From Mariniphaga sp. (GTDB lineage Bacteria; Bacteroidota; Bacteroidia; Bacteroidales; Prolixibacteraceae): a stretch of DNA of 11,405 nucleotides. Location: assembly GCA_025363795.1 (NCBI GenBank), contig JANYLE010000497.1:1-11405 (forward strand). The letters run 5' to 3'. Position numbers and translations under genes: made by a program. Under the pieces are notes generated by a model. The model searched no databases and was not told the origin of the DNA. It saw nothing but the letters and a program-made list of their open reading frames with translations. Shown one piece after another: positions 1 to 7,389 of the stretch. Every line of letters starts with the position of its first letter. Within the stretch, counting starts at the first letter, position 1.

Positions 1-52
1 TCATGCTGATCATCCTTTGTCTGGGCGCTTCCGGACAGTTTTTTGTTCCCAT
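1..52 (-). CDS. gldM: Gliding motility / T9SS motor protein GldM (PorM), N-terminal fragment
   Basis: Only the first 17 codons are inside the window; the gene runs off the left edge. The reverse strand from 52 reads MGTKNCPEAPRQRMISM, which matches the cytoplasmic N-terminus of GldM/PorM: a short polar stretch, then a PRQ(K/R)MI motif just before the single transmembrane helix. The start is 7 nt after the gldL stop, as expected for translationally linked gldL-gldM. In the known T9SS, a GldM dimer threads its helix through a GldL ring and reaches across the periplasm to the GldK/GldN ring, carrying motor force to the outer membrane. The periplasmic domains cannot be seen here. The identification rests on a short sequence plus strict gene order. 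Confidence 0.85.
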   Translation of the reverse strand, partial: MGTKNCPEAPRQRMISM

Positions 53-59
53 CTTCGAA

Positions 60-1034
60 TTAACCTTTTACGTTCATTGCCCCAAGCATATTACCATAAA
101 CATGGTTAAGTGCTTCCAGATTTTTATTCAATTGTTCGGTCTGTTTGTGATATTTCTGAGCTTCCTCGACAGAATTATTGACCAGTTCTGTCATTTTTGA
201 AAAGCCTTCAAACGCTTTTGACGAGGTTTCGGAAAGCTTCTTTGTATTCTGCAGATGCAATTCGTAAGAAGAATTTAACGCAGATAAACTCGTATTAATA
301 TGCGATAAGCCGAGACTATAAGTTTTTGTTTGATCGTTGAGCGCATCCAAATCTTTATTTACCGATTCAGTGAAGCTTTTATACGACTGCGCCAGTTTAT
401 CTCCGGTTGTTGAAAGTTGGTCATTTATCCTCTTAGAAGAGTCACCGAATGTTTGAGCCAGATTTTGCGACGAATTAGTTAAGATCTGAGATGACTGGTC
501 GTAGGAACGTACTAAGTCGTTGGTCGATTTTTCAATTGAATGAGTTGCGCGGGTATTAATGTCTTTGATCATAAACATCGATTCAGAAGCTGCGATCATG
601 TTGGTGACATATTCATCCGTTGCTAACGTTGCACTCGAAATGTCGGCAATTCCACTGGCCGTATGGGAGAGATCCTGCAGCCCCTTTTTTACTTTTGCGA
701 GCAATTCAGATGAAATATCTGCATTCTCAAATATGTTATCTAAGGATGCAGGTTTAGTTGGTGCCGCAACGGCAATTTCATCCTCCGGAATATAGTCTTC
801 TCTAAGCTGTGGATATACTTTAACCCAATCGGGTATTTCAACTGATGGTTCAAAAGCTGAGAGGAAAAAAATCAACGCTTCGCAAGACATACCGATTGTT
901 AGCATTGTACCGCCACCATTCCAGTGTTGTAATTTGAATAATGCTCCCATAAGCACGACAGAAGCGCCGATACTGTAGAAGTAATTCATGGTAGATTTCC
1001 ACCTTCTTGAATGTGTTAACTCTGACATTCCCAT
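60..1034 (-). CDS. gldL: Type IX secretion / gliding motor subunit GldL (PorL)
   Basis: GldL is the inner-membrane stator-like ring of the T9SS, which uses the proton-motive force with GldM to drive secretion and gliding. The protein has 324 residues: a short polar N-terminus, two hydrophobic helices at about 17-36 and 43-61, then a long helical, Ser/Asn/Gln-rich cytoplasmic tail with coiled-coil character. Tyr20, Lys34 and His37 in helix 1 and Glu52 in helix 2 fall where F. johnsoniae GldL has its functionally important Tyr13, Lys27, His30 and Glu49; the loop between the helices is about four residues shorter here. The tail is longer than in flavobacterial GldL (about 215 aa) and resembles Bacteroidales PorL (about 300 aa). 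The gene starts 22 nt after the gldK stop and ends 7 nt before gldM. An ATG two codons downstream (1028) is an alternative start. Confidence 0.93.
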   Translation of the reverse strand: MGMSELTHSRRWKSTMNYFYSIGASVVLMGALFKLQHWNGGGTMLTIGMSCEALIFFLSAFEPSVEIPDWVKVYPQLREDYIPEDEIAVAAPTKPASLDNIFENADISSELLAKVKKGLQDLSHTASGIADISSATLATDEYVTNMIAASESMFMIKDINTRATHSIEKSTNDLVRSYDQSSQILTNSSQNLAQTFGDSSKRINDQLSTTGDKLAQSYKSFTESVNKDLDALNDQTKTYSLGLSHINTSLSALNSSYELHLQNTKKLSETSSKAFEGFSKMTELVNNSVEEAQKYHKQTEQLNKNLEALNHVYGNMLGAMNVKG

Positions 1035-1056
1035 AATTCAGAAAATTTTGATTTTG

Positions 1057-2406
1057 TTATTTTTTTGATTTGAATTCATCGCCGAAAGTGGAACGTACAC
1101 AACGAAAGCCAACATAGGATTTAGCGGTGTCCTGATATTCGAAAGTTCGGGTACCTACCTGAATAAAATAGGCAATATCTTTCCATGATCCACCTCGGAT
1201 TACTTTACGTTTCATGGCAGGAGGATCGTCGGGGAGTGCATTTTGTTCAAAGTTAGGGTTAAGGTCATGCATGAAATTGTAGGCCGACTCATCATAAGCA
1301 GTAATAGTCCATTCTGCAACATTCCCGGCCATGTCATAAAGTCCGTAACCATTAGGGTCGTAAGTCGCAACTTTAACTGTCGCTTTTCCACCGTCATCGC
1401 TGTAATTTCCGCGCATTGGTTTAAAATTTGCCAGAAAACAGCCTGTTTGGGATCGGGTATAATAGCCACCCCACGGATACATCGAATTATTTAATCCACC
1501 CCGTGCTGCAAGTTCCCATTCAGCTTCTGAAGGCAGGCGGTAATCCTGTACGGCAAAATCACCTCTTTCAGAAAGTGTGGCATTCTTAAAGTTGGTACGC
1601 CACATGCAAAATGCTTTAGCCTGTCTCCAGGTAACACCAACTACGGGATAATCATCAAAGCCCGGATGGGAGAAGTATTTGTTTGTTAGCGGTTCGTTAT
1701 AGGCATAAGAGAAATCCCGGATCCAGACCAGTGTATCCGGATAAACATTTACTCCTTCACTCATTACAAAGCTTGACCGGCTTTCAATCGGAACAACTTT
1801 GCCTGTGAGATTATCCATCACAGTTCCCTGGTAACTCTGGGAAGTGTAATCATACGAATTTTGTCTGCGGGCTGCCTGTTGAAGATCGACCCAGGAATAA
1901 CTGAAGTTTAACTTACGGGGATCAATCTCTTTTTTACCAAAGAGTCTGTCGTTGCCGGCATAGTACATGGGCTCCAGTGCATCTTTGTAATCAGCGTTGC
2001 GCCAATCGAGTTTTCTCTTCCAATCGAGAATCGGCGGATCAATAGGATTCCCTTTTCGATCCTGCGAAATCTTAAACTCTTCGAACTGTTCACCTAGCAT
2101 TTTTCGTGCTATTGAATCACGAACCCAATAAACAAATTGCCGGTATTCGTTATTGGTTATTTCGGTATCGTCCATCCAGAAAGAGGCTAAATCGACAGTA
2201 CGTGTTGGAGCTGTTGCATAAGCAACATCCTGATCGCCAGGACCCATGTTGAAACTTCGTCCTGGTATCAGTGCCATGCCAAGAGGGGAAGGTTCAAAAT
2301 ATTTCCCACGTTTTTCCACACCCGTCAATTCTCCATTTCCGCCTTTATGGCAGCTTGTCATAAGGAGAATAGCCGATATACTACTTAAGAAAAACAGTCG
2401 TTTCAT
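1057..2406 (-). CDS. gldK: T9SS ring lipoprotein GldK (PorK)
   Basis: GldK/PorK is an outer-membrane-anchored lipoprotein that forms, with GldN/PorN, the large periplasmic ring of the T9SS. The 449-residue protein starts with a lipoprotein signal peptide; the lipobox LLMTSC puts the lipidated cysteine at position 19. From about residue 42 onward it has a formylglycine-generating-enzyme (sulfatase-modifying factor) fold: RLPSEAEWELAARGG at 290-304, GNVAEW at 361-366, RGGSW at 404-408 and a GFRCVR end at 433-438. The stretch after GGSW lacks the cysteine used by catalytic formylglycine-generating enzymes, so a structural role is expected, as for other GldK proteins. A long insertion at about 100-240 separates the two halves of the fold, also typical of GldK. 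It lies 46 nt after porP and 22 nt before gldL. Confidence 0.95.
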   Translation of the reverse strand: MKRLFFLSSISAILLMTSCHKGGNGELTGVEKRGKYFEPSPLGMALIPGRSFNMGPGDQDVAYATAPTRTVDLASFWMDDTEITNNEYRQFVYWVRDSIARKMLGEQFEEFKISQDRKGNPIDPPILDWKRKLDWRNADYKDALEPMYYAGNDRLFGKKEIDPRKLNFSYSWVDLQQAARRQNSYDYTSQSYQGTVMDNLTGKVVPIESRSSFVMSEGVNVYPDTLVWIRDFSYAYNEPLTNKYFSHPGFDDYPVVGVTWRQAKAFCMWRTNFKNATLSERGDFAVQDYRLPSEAEWELAARGGLNNSMYPWGGYYTRSQTGCFLANFKPMRGNYSDDGGKATVKVATYDPNGYGLYDMAGNVAEWTITAYDESAYNFMHDLNPNFEQNALPDDPPAMKRKVIRGGSWKDIAYFIQVGTRTFEYQDTAKSYVGFRCVRSTFGDEFKSKK

Positions 2407-2447
2407 AATTCGTTTGATATGTTGTGGTCAACTTAATTTTTTTACGC

Positions 2448-2455
2448 CAAAGTTA
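2448..2455 (-). promoter_or_regulatory. Possible -7 promoter element (TAACTTTG) before gldK
   Basis: On the minus strand TAACTTTG matches the Bacteroidota primary-sigma -7 consensus TAnnTTTG. Its first three bases are the porP stop codon. It lies 41 nt before the gldK ATG. No TTTG is present at the expected -33 distance, so this may be an internal promoter or a chance match in AT-rich DNA; readthrough from porP is equally possible. Confidence 0.3.
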
Positions 2456-3439
2456 TAAAAATCTTACACTTCTATATGGGTGTGTACGCTTTTTGTTTAT
2501 TAATAATGAATATGCGATAAAAAATTCATGCGAACCGGAGTTATACCTTGACAGAGCAGAGGTACTAATGTCATATGAATAGCCAAATTTAATGCCATTC
2601 CATAATTCTGTACCTGCTGTTATAACTATCGCATCATCAAGGCGATATCCTATTCCACCCCAGTACCGCTTATCGTATTGTAAAGTAATGTTTACGTCTG
2701 TTTGCCAGGTTGTTGCATCAGCTTTAAAGAAGAACGAAGGAAGTAACTCTAATCTTTGGTCAGCCATTTGAATCGTATAACTTCCACTCATATAGTAATG
2801 TCTTCGAAGCGAGTATTTGCCTGATTCAACAAATGAATAAGCAGGTTGGTTTATATGTTTTGCGGAGAGGGCTAGAATAAAATTTTTACCCTGGTAATAT
2901 GCGCCCGCACCAAAATCAACCAAAATGCCATTCGCTGCTCCCTGGGGTAACGAAGGATCTGTTAGATTGACCAGATCGCCACCATCAATCCCGGAAACAT
3001 CAAGATTGAGATTTTTATTTATCAATCCTATTGAAATACCTGATCTCAGCGTGCCATTTCCTACTTTGGTGCGCCAGGAATAATTTAATCCTATCGAAAT
3101 ATTTTTTTCAAAACCAATAACATCGTTCACTACTGATAACCCAATTCCATCGCTTTTTCCAATAAGATGGAGCGCAGCGTCTGCATTAAATACGACGGTT
3201 ACCGGAGCCCCCGGAAAGCCGACCCACTGATATCTGTTTAATAATGAAAAGTTAATTAATCCTGAAGATCCAGCAAAACCGGGATTAACCGTCAACTGGT
3301 TAAACCTGTTCTGACTAAACTGTGGATCCTGCTGCGCTTTCAGTGCTAAATTACTAATAATAAACAAAAACAAAAATAATATAGTTTTTTTCAATAGTAG
3401 CCTTTTTCGATCAGTGATATTTTTATATTTATCATTCAT
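2453..3439 (-). CDS. porP: PorP/SprF-family T9SS outer-membrane protein
   Basis: PorP/SprF proteins are outer-membrane beta-barrels that work with the T9SS and link surface partners to the machine. From the ATG at 3439 the product is 328 aa. A hydrophobic signal segment (TILFLFLFIISNLAL) is followed by likely cleavage before QQDPQFSQ, and the family hallmark QDPQFSQ...NPGFAGS comes next. The rest shows alternating polar/apolar beta-strands with many aromatic residues (YQWVGFPGAP, YYQGKNFILALSAKH, YWGGIGYR), as in membrane barrels. It sits directly before gldK, the same order as porP-porK-porL-porM in Porphyromonas. The start is uncertain. A frame-open ATG at 3493 would begin inside a likely promoter, while a TTG at 3394 (MKKTILFLF...), preceded by AAAAAGG, gives the most compact signal peptide (313 aa). 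Many Bacteroidota carry several paralogues, so the symbol reflects family and position. Confidence 0.88.
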   Translation of the reverse strand: MNDKYKNITDRKRLLLKKTILFLFLFIISNLALKAQQDPQFSQNRFNQLTVNPGFAGSSGLINFSLLNRYQWVGFPGAPVTVVFNADAALHLIGKSDGIGLSVVNDVIGFEKNISIGLNYSWRTKVGNGTLRSGISIGLINKNLNLDVSGIDGGDLVNLTDPSLPQGAANGILVDFGAGAYYQGKNFILALSAKHINQPAYSFVESGKYSLRRHYYMSGSYTIQMADQRLELLPSFFFKADATTWQTDVNITLQYDKRYWGGIGYRLDDAIVITAGTELWNGIKFGYSYDISTSALSRYNSGSHEFFIAYSLLINKKRTHPYRSVRFL

Positions 3440-3494
3440 GAGCAGGGGTGTAACTATTGAATCACTACATCTATGGATGTCTCCTAATTCCAAG

Positions 3495-3502
3495 CAAAGA
3501 TA
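3495..3502 (-). promoter_or_regulatory. Possible -7 promoter element (TATCTTTG) before porP
   Basis: TATCTTTG on the minus strand fits the Bacteroidota -7 consensus TAnnTTTG exactly. It lies just after the stop of the preceding ureohydrolase-like gene and 55 nt before the porP ATG at 3439. Transcription would begin near 3490, which argues against the ATG at 3493 as the porP start. No -33 TTTG is visible at the usual distance. If real, this is the promoter of the porP-gldKLM transcription unit. Confidence 0.4.
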
Positions 3503-3514
3503 ATACTTTACTTA

Positions 3515-4642
3515 TTATATTTTGTTGAAATATTTCCACCATCTTTCGGGAATCTCATTTTCGCATGCTTTACGGTAATCTTTTTTAGAACATGGGATCC
3601 TTATGGGGAAAATTGTGCAGTCTTCTGCTATAACTTCCATCCACCAACGTTGTGATACGGGATGTCGCAGAAAGGAAATGGGATCTTCAATTCCATCAAC
3701 TGGAATATTATAGTGTTCAAAATCAGTAGCTTCATCTTCCGGCTCTTCGTCAAGCCTTTTCGAAACTCCATTGATGAAATACCAGCTAATCTGCGCTGCC
3801 ATCATTGCACCTGAGTTGGCGATATCATTTGACGGAGCGTAACCAAATAGGGCAAACCATACTGGTGATGTTGAAATTCCTGAATACCAGGCAATCTGGC
3901 AGGCTTCTTCTCCTGTTAGTCCGTTGGGTGAAATGCGGTATTGACCTGGTGCATCGGCAGATTTTATTGATCCGAAGTCGAAACTTACCAGATCTGATCG
4001 CCGGAGTAGTGGTTCCAGTTCTTTAAAATCGGAACGCATCTCTCCCAAGGTGACAATCTCACCATTGTATCCTTCCGCAACTATATCATGTTCCTGCTGA
4101 CTTATAAAATAGGATTGTCCGGCTATGACGCTTGCTATCGTAGCCATGGGAAGGTTGTTAATGTAAAATTCATCCAATGGACTATGTTCATCCACCGAAT
4201 TGTCAATCCGGTCATCGACGATTACGAGGCTGACATCTTCTTCCCGGTCGAATCCTGCTATAAGAGGGACTGTCATTTCCTGACTTCCTCCCAAGATAAG
4301 TAGACGAATTCCAAGAGGGGAGAGCTCTTCGGCCACCATTTTTACAGCAGCATGTGTATCTTTAACATCATTGCCACATTTTATATTCCCCAAATCAAAA
4401 ATGCTGATATCAGGCGAAAATGTTGTCAATGAATACAGCTGGCGTCTGATTGCGTCCGGACCATCGGCAACCTGAAGACAACGGGAACCTCTGCCTTCAG
4501 GAATCCCCAAAATTGCAACTTTAGGAAGGTTATCCACATCCCAAACCTGACTTTTAAGGAAATGTCCTAACAGACCAGCACTTCCCTCGAATTGTTTAAC
4601 TACTTCTAAATCTGATGCCGGTATAATTAGTTCGTGTAACAT
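3515..4642 (-). CDS. Arginase/formimidoylglutamase-fold protein with degenerate metal site
   Basis: This 375-aa protein has the layout of the ureohydrolase superfamily (arginase, agmatinase, formimidoylglutamase): an alpha/beta core with VAILGIPEGRGS near 42-53, LLILGGSQE at 114-122, a VDDRID segment at 142-147 and SFDFGSIKSADAPG at 220-233. Active members bind two Mn ions through GG-D-H-S, D-A-H-x-D and S-x-D-x-D. Here the first His is Gln121, the second His is Arg145 and the second Asp of the last motif is Gly224. Asp143, Asp147 and Asp222 remain. Losing three of six ligands makes normal guanidino hydrolysis unlikely. No signal peptide is seen, so it should be cytoplasmic. The C-terminal 80 residues (acidic EEPEDEATDFEH, then a Trp-rich RWWMEV...ERWWKYF tail) go beyond the catalytic core. 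It follows topA by 61 nt and precedes the T9SS genes, not histidine-degradation genes. Automated annotation would probably say formimidoylglutamase; I doubt that activity. Confidence 0.85.
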   Translation of the reverse strand: MLHELIIPASDLEVVKQFEGSAGLLGHFLKSQVWDVDNLPKVAILGIPEGRGSRCLQVADGPDAIRRQLYSLTTFSPDISIFDLGNIKCGNDVKDTHAAVKMVAEELSPLGIRLLILGGSQEMTVPLIAGFDREEDVSLVIVDDRIDNSVDEHSPLDEFYINNLPMATIASVIAGQSYFISQQEHDIVAEGYNGEIVTLGEMRSDFKELEPLLRRSDLVSFDFGSIKSADAPGQYRISPNGLTGEEACQIAWYSGISTSPVWFALFGYAPSNDIANSGAMMAAQISWYFINGVSKRLDEEPEDEATDFEHYNIPVDGIEDPISFLRHPVSQRWWMEVIAEDCTIFPIRIPCSKKDYRKACENEIPERWWKYFNKI

Positions 4643-4703
4643 TGGGAAACAGAATTAGTAAATTAGGTTAGTGAAATCATACTTTGCTTAGCTGTGAATC
4701 CCC

Positions 4704-7040
4704 TTATTTCGTCCTTCTTTTTTTTGTTTTCGGTTTAGCCCCTTCAGTCTCAATGATCGTTTTGCAGTCGGCGATTGTCAGTGTTTGGACATCCGTGCCT
4801 TTTTGTATCTTATAATTCCCCTTTTTAAAGGAGATATAGGGACCCCAACGTCCTTCCAGAATTCTGATTTCAGGTTCCTCTTCGAAAGTTTTTAAGACCG
4901 ATTTAATGGTATTTTCCCTTTTTTCTTCAATCAGTTCAATTGCCCGATCCAGGGTTACAATTAATGGATCGTCAATTCCTTTTTTCAAAGATACAAAATT
5001 TCCATCGTGGCGGACATAAGGACCGAACCGGCCTATTCCGACAATCACTTTTTTGTCTTCAAATTCTCCGAGATCACGGGGAAGTTCAAATAACTTCATG
5101 GCCTCTTCCATCGAAATTGTTTCGATGCTTTGTCCTTTCTGAAGACTGGCAAACTGAGGTTTCTCTTCGCTACCTTCAATTACTTCGCCCAATTGGACAA
5201 AGGGTCCGAACCGTCCTATTTTTGCAGAAACCGGTTTTCCGGTTACTTTATCGATACCAAGTGCCCGTTCGCCCCTGGCCCGTTCGGAATTTGTAAGGGC
5301 ATCTTCAATTTTAAGATGGAAAGGACGATAAAATGTGCCAATCATTTCATTCCAGACAAGTTGGCCTTCAGCAATTTCATCGAATTGTTTTTCGACTGAT
5401 GCAGTGAAATTGAAATCAACGATCGATTCAAAATATTTTACGAGAAAATCGTTGACAACCAAACCGATATCTGTTGGGAAGAGTTTTGATTTCTCAGCGC
5501 CCGTAATTTCTATTTTTGTCTCTTCACTGAGGGTTTCATCACGTAAAGTAAGTGTAAGGAAAGAGCGTTCAACACCTTCCCGGTCCTCTTTTATAACGTA
5601 TTCGCGTGCTTGTATCGTTGTAATTGTCGGTGCATAAGTTGACGGACGTCCGATTCCCAGCTCCTCTAGTTTGCGAACCAGGCTAGCTTCAGTGTAACGT
5701 GCAGCTTTTTGCGAAAAACGTTCAAGTGCTTGTATGTTATCTGGTTGTAGTTTCTGCTGAACTGTAAGTGGTGGGAGCAGGCCTTTTTCTTCTTCCGAAA
5801 GATTTTCATCGTCAGTTGATTCCATATAAACACTCAGGAATCCATCAAACCGGAGAACCTCACCGGTTGCGACAAAAAATTCTTTTGCTTTTGAAACTGA
5901 GATATTGACTGACGTTCTTTCAATTTCGGCATCTGCCATCTGCGAGGCAAGCGTCCGTTTCCAGATCATGCTGTAAAGCTTTTGCTCCTGCGACGATCCT
6001 TCAATTTCTTCCTGCGTAAAATAGGTAGGCCGGATAGCCTCATGCGCTTCCTGAGCCCCTTTTACCTTGGTTTTATAGTGACGAATTTTTACGTATTTCT
6101 CACCATAAGAAGCTACTATCTTTTGCTTTGCCGCCTTGAGCGCCTCCTCCGAAAGTGTAGTTGAGTCGGTACGCATATAGGTGATAAATCCCGATTCGTA
6201 TAATCTCTGAGCGACAGACATGGTTAAACCTACCGGAAAACCAAGTTTGCGGCTGGCTTCCTGCTGAAGTGTAGATGTTGTAAATGGTGCTGCCGGTGAT
6301 TTTTTAGCCGGACGTGTGACAATATCTAAAATGGTGAATTCCGAACCCTTGCATTTTTCAAGAAATGCTTTTGCCTCTTTGGCGGTATCGAACCGGTTAT
6401 TTAGTTCTGCTTTTAGGAGTGAAATCTTCCCGTTTTTCTCAGGTACAAGAAAAACCGCATTCACCCTGAAAAACGGCACGCTCTGAAAGTTTGTTATTTC
6501 GCGTTCGCGATCAACAATAAGCCGAACAGCAACTGATTGTACCCTTCCGGCTGACAACGAAGGCTTTACTTTTTTCCAAAGCACAGGCGAAATCTCAAAA
6601 CCTACCAAACGGTCAAGTATCCGTCGAGCCTGTTGGGCATCGACCAGGTCTTTATTCAAGAGCCGTGGATTATCAATTGCCTTTAATATCGCCTCCTTGG
6701 TGATCTCGTGAAAAACAATTCTATTTGTCTTTGCAGGATCAAGGTGCAGTACTTCCATTAAATGCCAGGCGATAGCCTCTCCCTCCCGGTCCTCATCAGA
6801 CGCGATCCATACTTTGGTGGCGGACTTTGCACATTTTTTTAATTCGGTGACGACTTTTTTCTTGTCTTCCGAAATAATATAATTGGGCTGAAAATTATTG
6901 TTGATATCAACTCCGAAATCTTTTTTATCCAGATCACGGATGTGGCCAAAACTTGATTTGACCAGAAAATCCTTACCCAGAATTTTCTCTATTGTTTTTG
7001 CCTTGGCAGGCGACTCGACGATTACCAGATTCTCTTCCAT
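4704..7040 (-). CDS. topA: Type I DNA topoisomerase (type IA)
   Basis: TopA relaxes negatively supercoiled DNA by transient cleavage of one strand through a 5'-phosphotyrosine link. From the ATG at 7040 the product is 778 aa. The N-terminal Toprim domain starts with VIVESPAKAKTIEK (Glu9) and holds the Mg-binding DEDRE at 82-86. SAGRVQS follows at about 163-169. The active-site region ESGFITYMRTDST places the catalytic tyrosine at 288, then HEAIRPT at 333-339 and LEELGIGRPSTYA at 458-470. The C-terminus has three short repeats centred on GRFGP, GRFGP and GRWGP (about 609, 670 and 730) and a basic KTKKRRTK tail. It lacks the Cys4 zinc fingers of the E. coli enzyme. The frame stays open up to an ATG at 7097, but residues before MEENLVIVESP match nothing expected and lie upstream of the probable promoter, so I chose 7040. 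Confidence 0.97.
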   Translation of the reverse strand: MEENLVIVESPAKAKTIEKILGKDFLVKSSFGHIRDLDKKDFGVDINNNFQPNYIISEDKKKVVTELKKCAKSATKVWIASDEDREGEAIAWHLMEVLHLDPAKTNRIVFHEITKEAILKAIDNPRLLNKDLVDAQQARRILDRLVGFEISPVLWKKVKPSLSAGRVQSVAVRLIVDREREITNFQSVPFFRVNAVFLVPEKNGKISLLKAELNNRFDTAKEAKAFLEKCKGSEFTILDIVTRPAKKSPAAPFTTSTLQQEASRKLGFPVGLTMSVAQRLYESGFITYMRTDSTTLSEEALKAAKQKIVASYGEKYVKIRHYKTKVKGAQEAHEAIRPTYFTQEEIEGSSQEQKLYSMIWKRTLASQMADAEIERTSVNISVSKAKEFFVATGEVLRFDGFLSVYMESTDDENLSEEEKGLLPPLTVQQKLQPDNIQALERFSQKAARYTEASLVRKLEELGIGRPSTYAPTITTIQAREYVIKEDREGVERSFLTLTLRDETLSEETKIEITGAEKSKLFPTDIGLVVNDFLVKYFESIVDFNFTASVEKQFDEIAEGQLVWNEMIGTFYRPFHLKIEDALTNSERARGERALGIDKVTGKPVSAKIGRFGPFVQLGEVIEGSEEKPQFASLQKGQSIETISMEEAMKLFELPRDLGEFEDKKVIVGIGRFGPYVRHDGNFVSLKKGIDDPLIVTLDRAIELIEEKRENTIKSVLKTFEEEPEIRILEGRWGPYISFKKGNYKIQKGTDVQTLTIADCKTIIETEGAKPKTKKRRTK

Positions 7041-7079
7041 GCTTTTGAAGAATAGTATTGGTGATTCTGAAATTTTTTG

Positions 7080-7111
7080 CAAAGTAAAGAAAATCAAACC
7101 CTAAGTTCAAA
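7080..7111 (-). promoter_or_regulatory. Probable topA promoter
   Basis: On the minus strand TTTG (7111-7108) is followed after 20 nt by TTACTTTG (7087-7080), one mismatch from the Bacteroidota -7 consensus TAnnTTTG. Both elements have the spacing expected of the primary sigma factor. Transcription would start near 7075, leaving a leader of about 35 nt before the topA ATG at 7040 and excluding the upstream in-frame ATG at 7097. Confidence 0.4.
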
Positions 7112-7389
7112 CTATTTCTTTCATCTTAACAATTAAAGTCTGATCTAAATCAATTGAAATAGAATATAAAGTATGTGATATCCAATTGAATAACTCAGGC
7201 AAATAAATAAAATATTTACTGTGATTTTCTTTTTATTACAATCTATTCCGGGTTTGATCTTATTTCTCTGCTAATGCCCGGCATGTTGTAAAATACTTAA
7301 GCGTAAATTACTGATAAGTAAAGCATTAAAAAATTGTAGTGCATCCTTAATTTACTAATGAATGATTATTACCAATTCAGATTCCAAAT
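7112..7389. other. AT-rich intergenic spacer without a recognisable gene
   Basis: Together with the topA promoter and leader, about 290 bp separate the end of the NIPSNAP gene from the first possible topA start. The stretch is strongly AT-rich, has no convincing open frame on either strand, and I see no tRNA or strong terminator hairpin in it. A small palindrome, ATGCC-C-GGCAT (7274-7284), and two AATTGAA copies (near 7153 and 7183) are the only visible structure. It could hold regulatory sites or a small RNA, but nothing in the sequence shows this directly. Confidence 0.6.

Noticed and set aside
3..200. Plus-strand open frame of 65 codons at the left edge
   Set aside because: It lies opposite gldL and gldM, which have clear family matches; its translation shows no recognisable domain.
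1057..2406. GldK as an active formylglycine-generating enzyme
   Set aside because: The fold is present, but the catalytic cysteine expected after GGSW is missing, and the gene order fits structural GldK.
4940..5637. Several plus-strand open frames of 89-118 codons opposite topA
   Set aside because: They overlap each other and the strongly conserved topA gene, and their translations look like antisense shadows with no domain or start signal.
7041..7097. N-terminal extension of topA from the ATG at 7097
   Set aside because: The extra 19 residues do not belong to the family, and a promoter-like pair at 7111-7080 places the transcript start downstream of this ATG.
7274..7284. Palindrome ATGCC-C-GGCAT in the spacer before topA
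   Set aside because: Five-base arms are too short to call an operator, and no T-tract follows to make a terminator.
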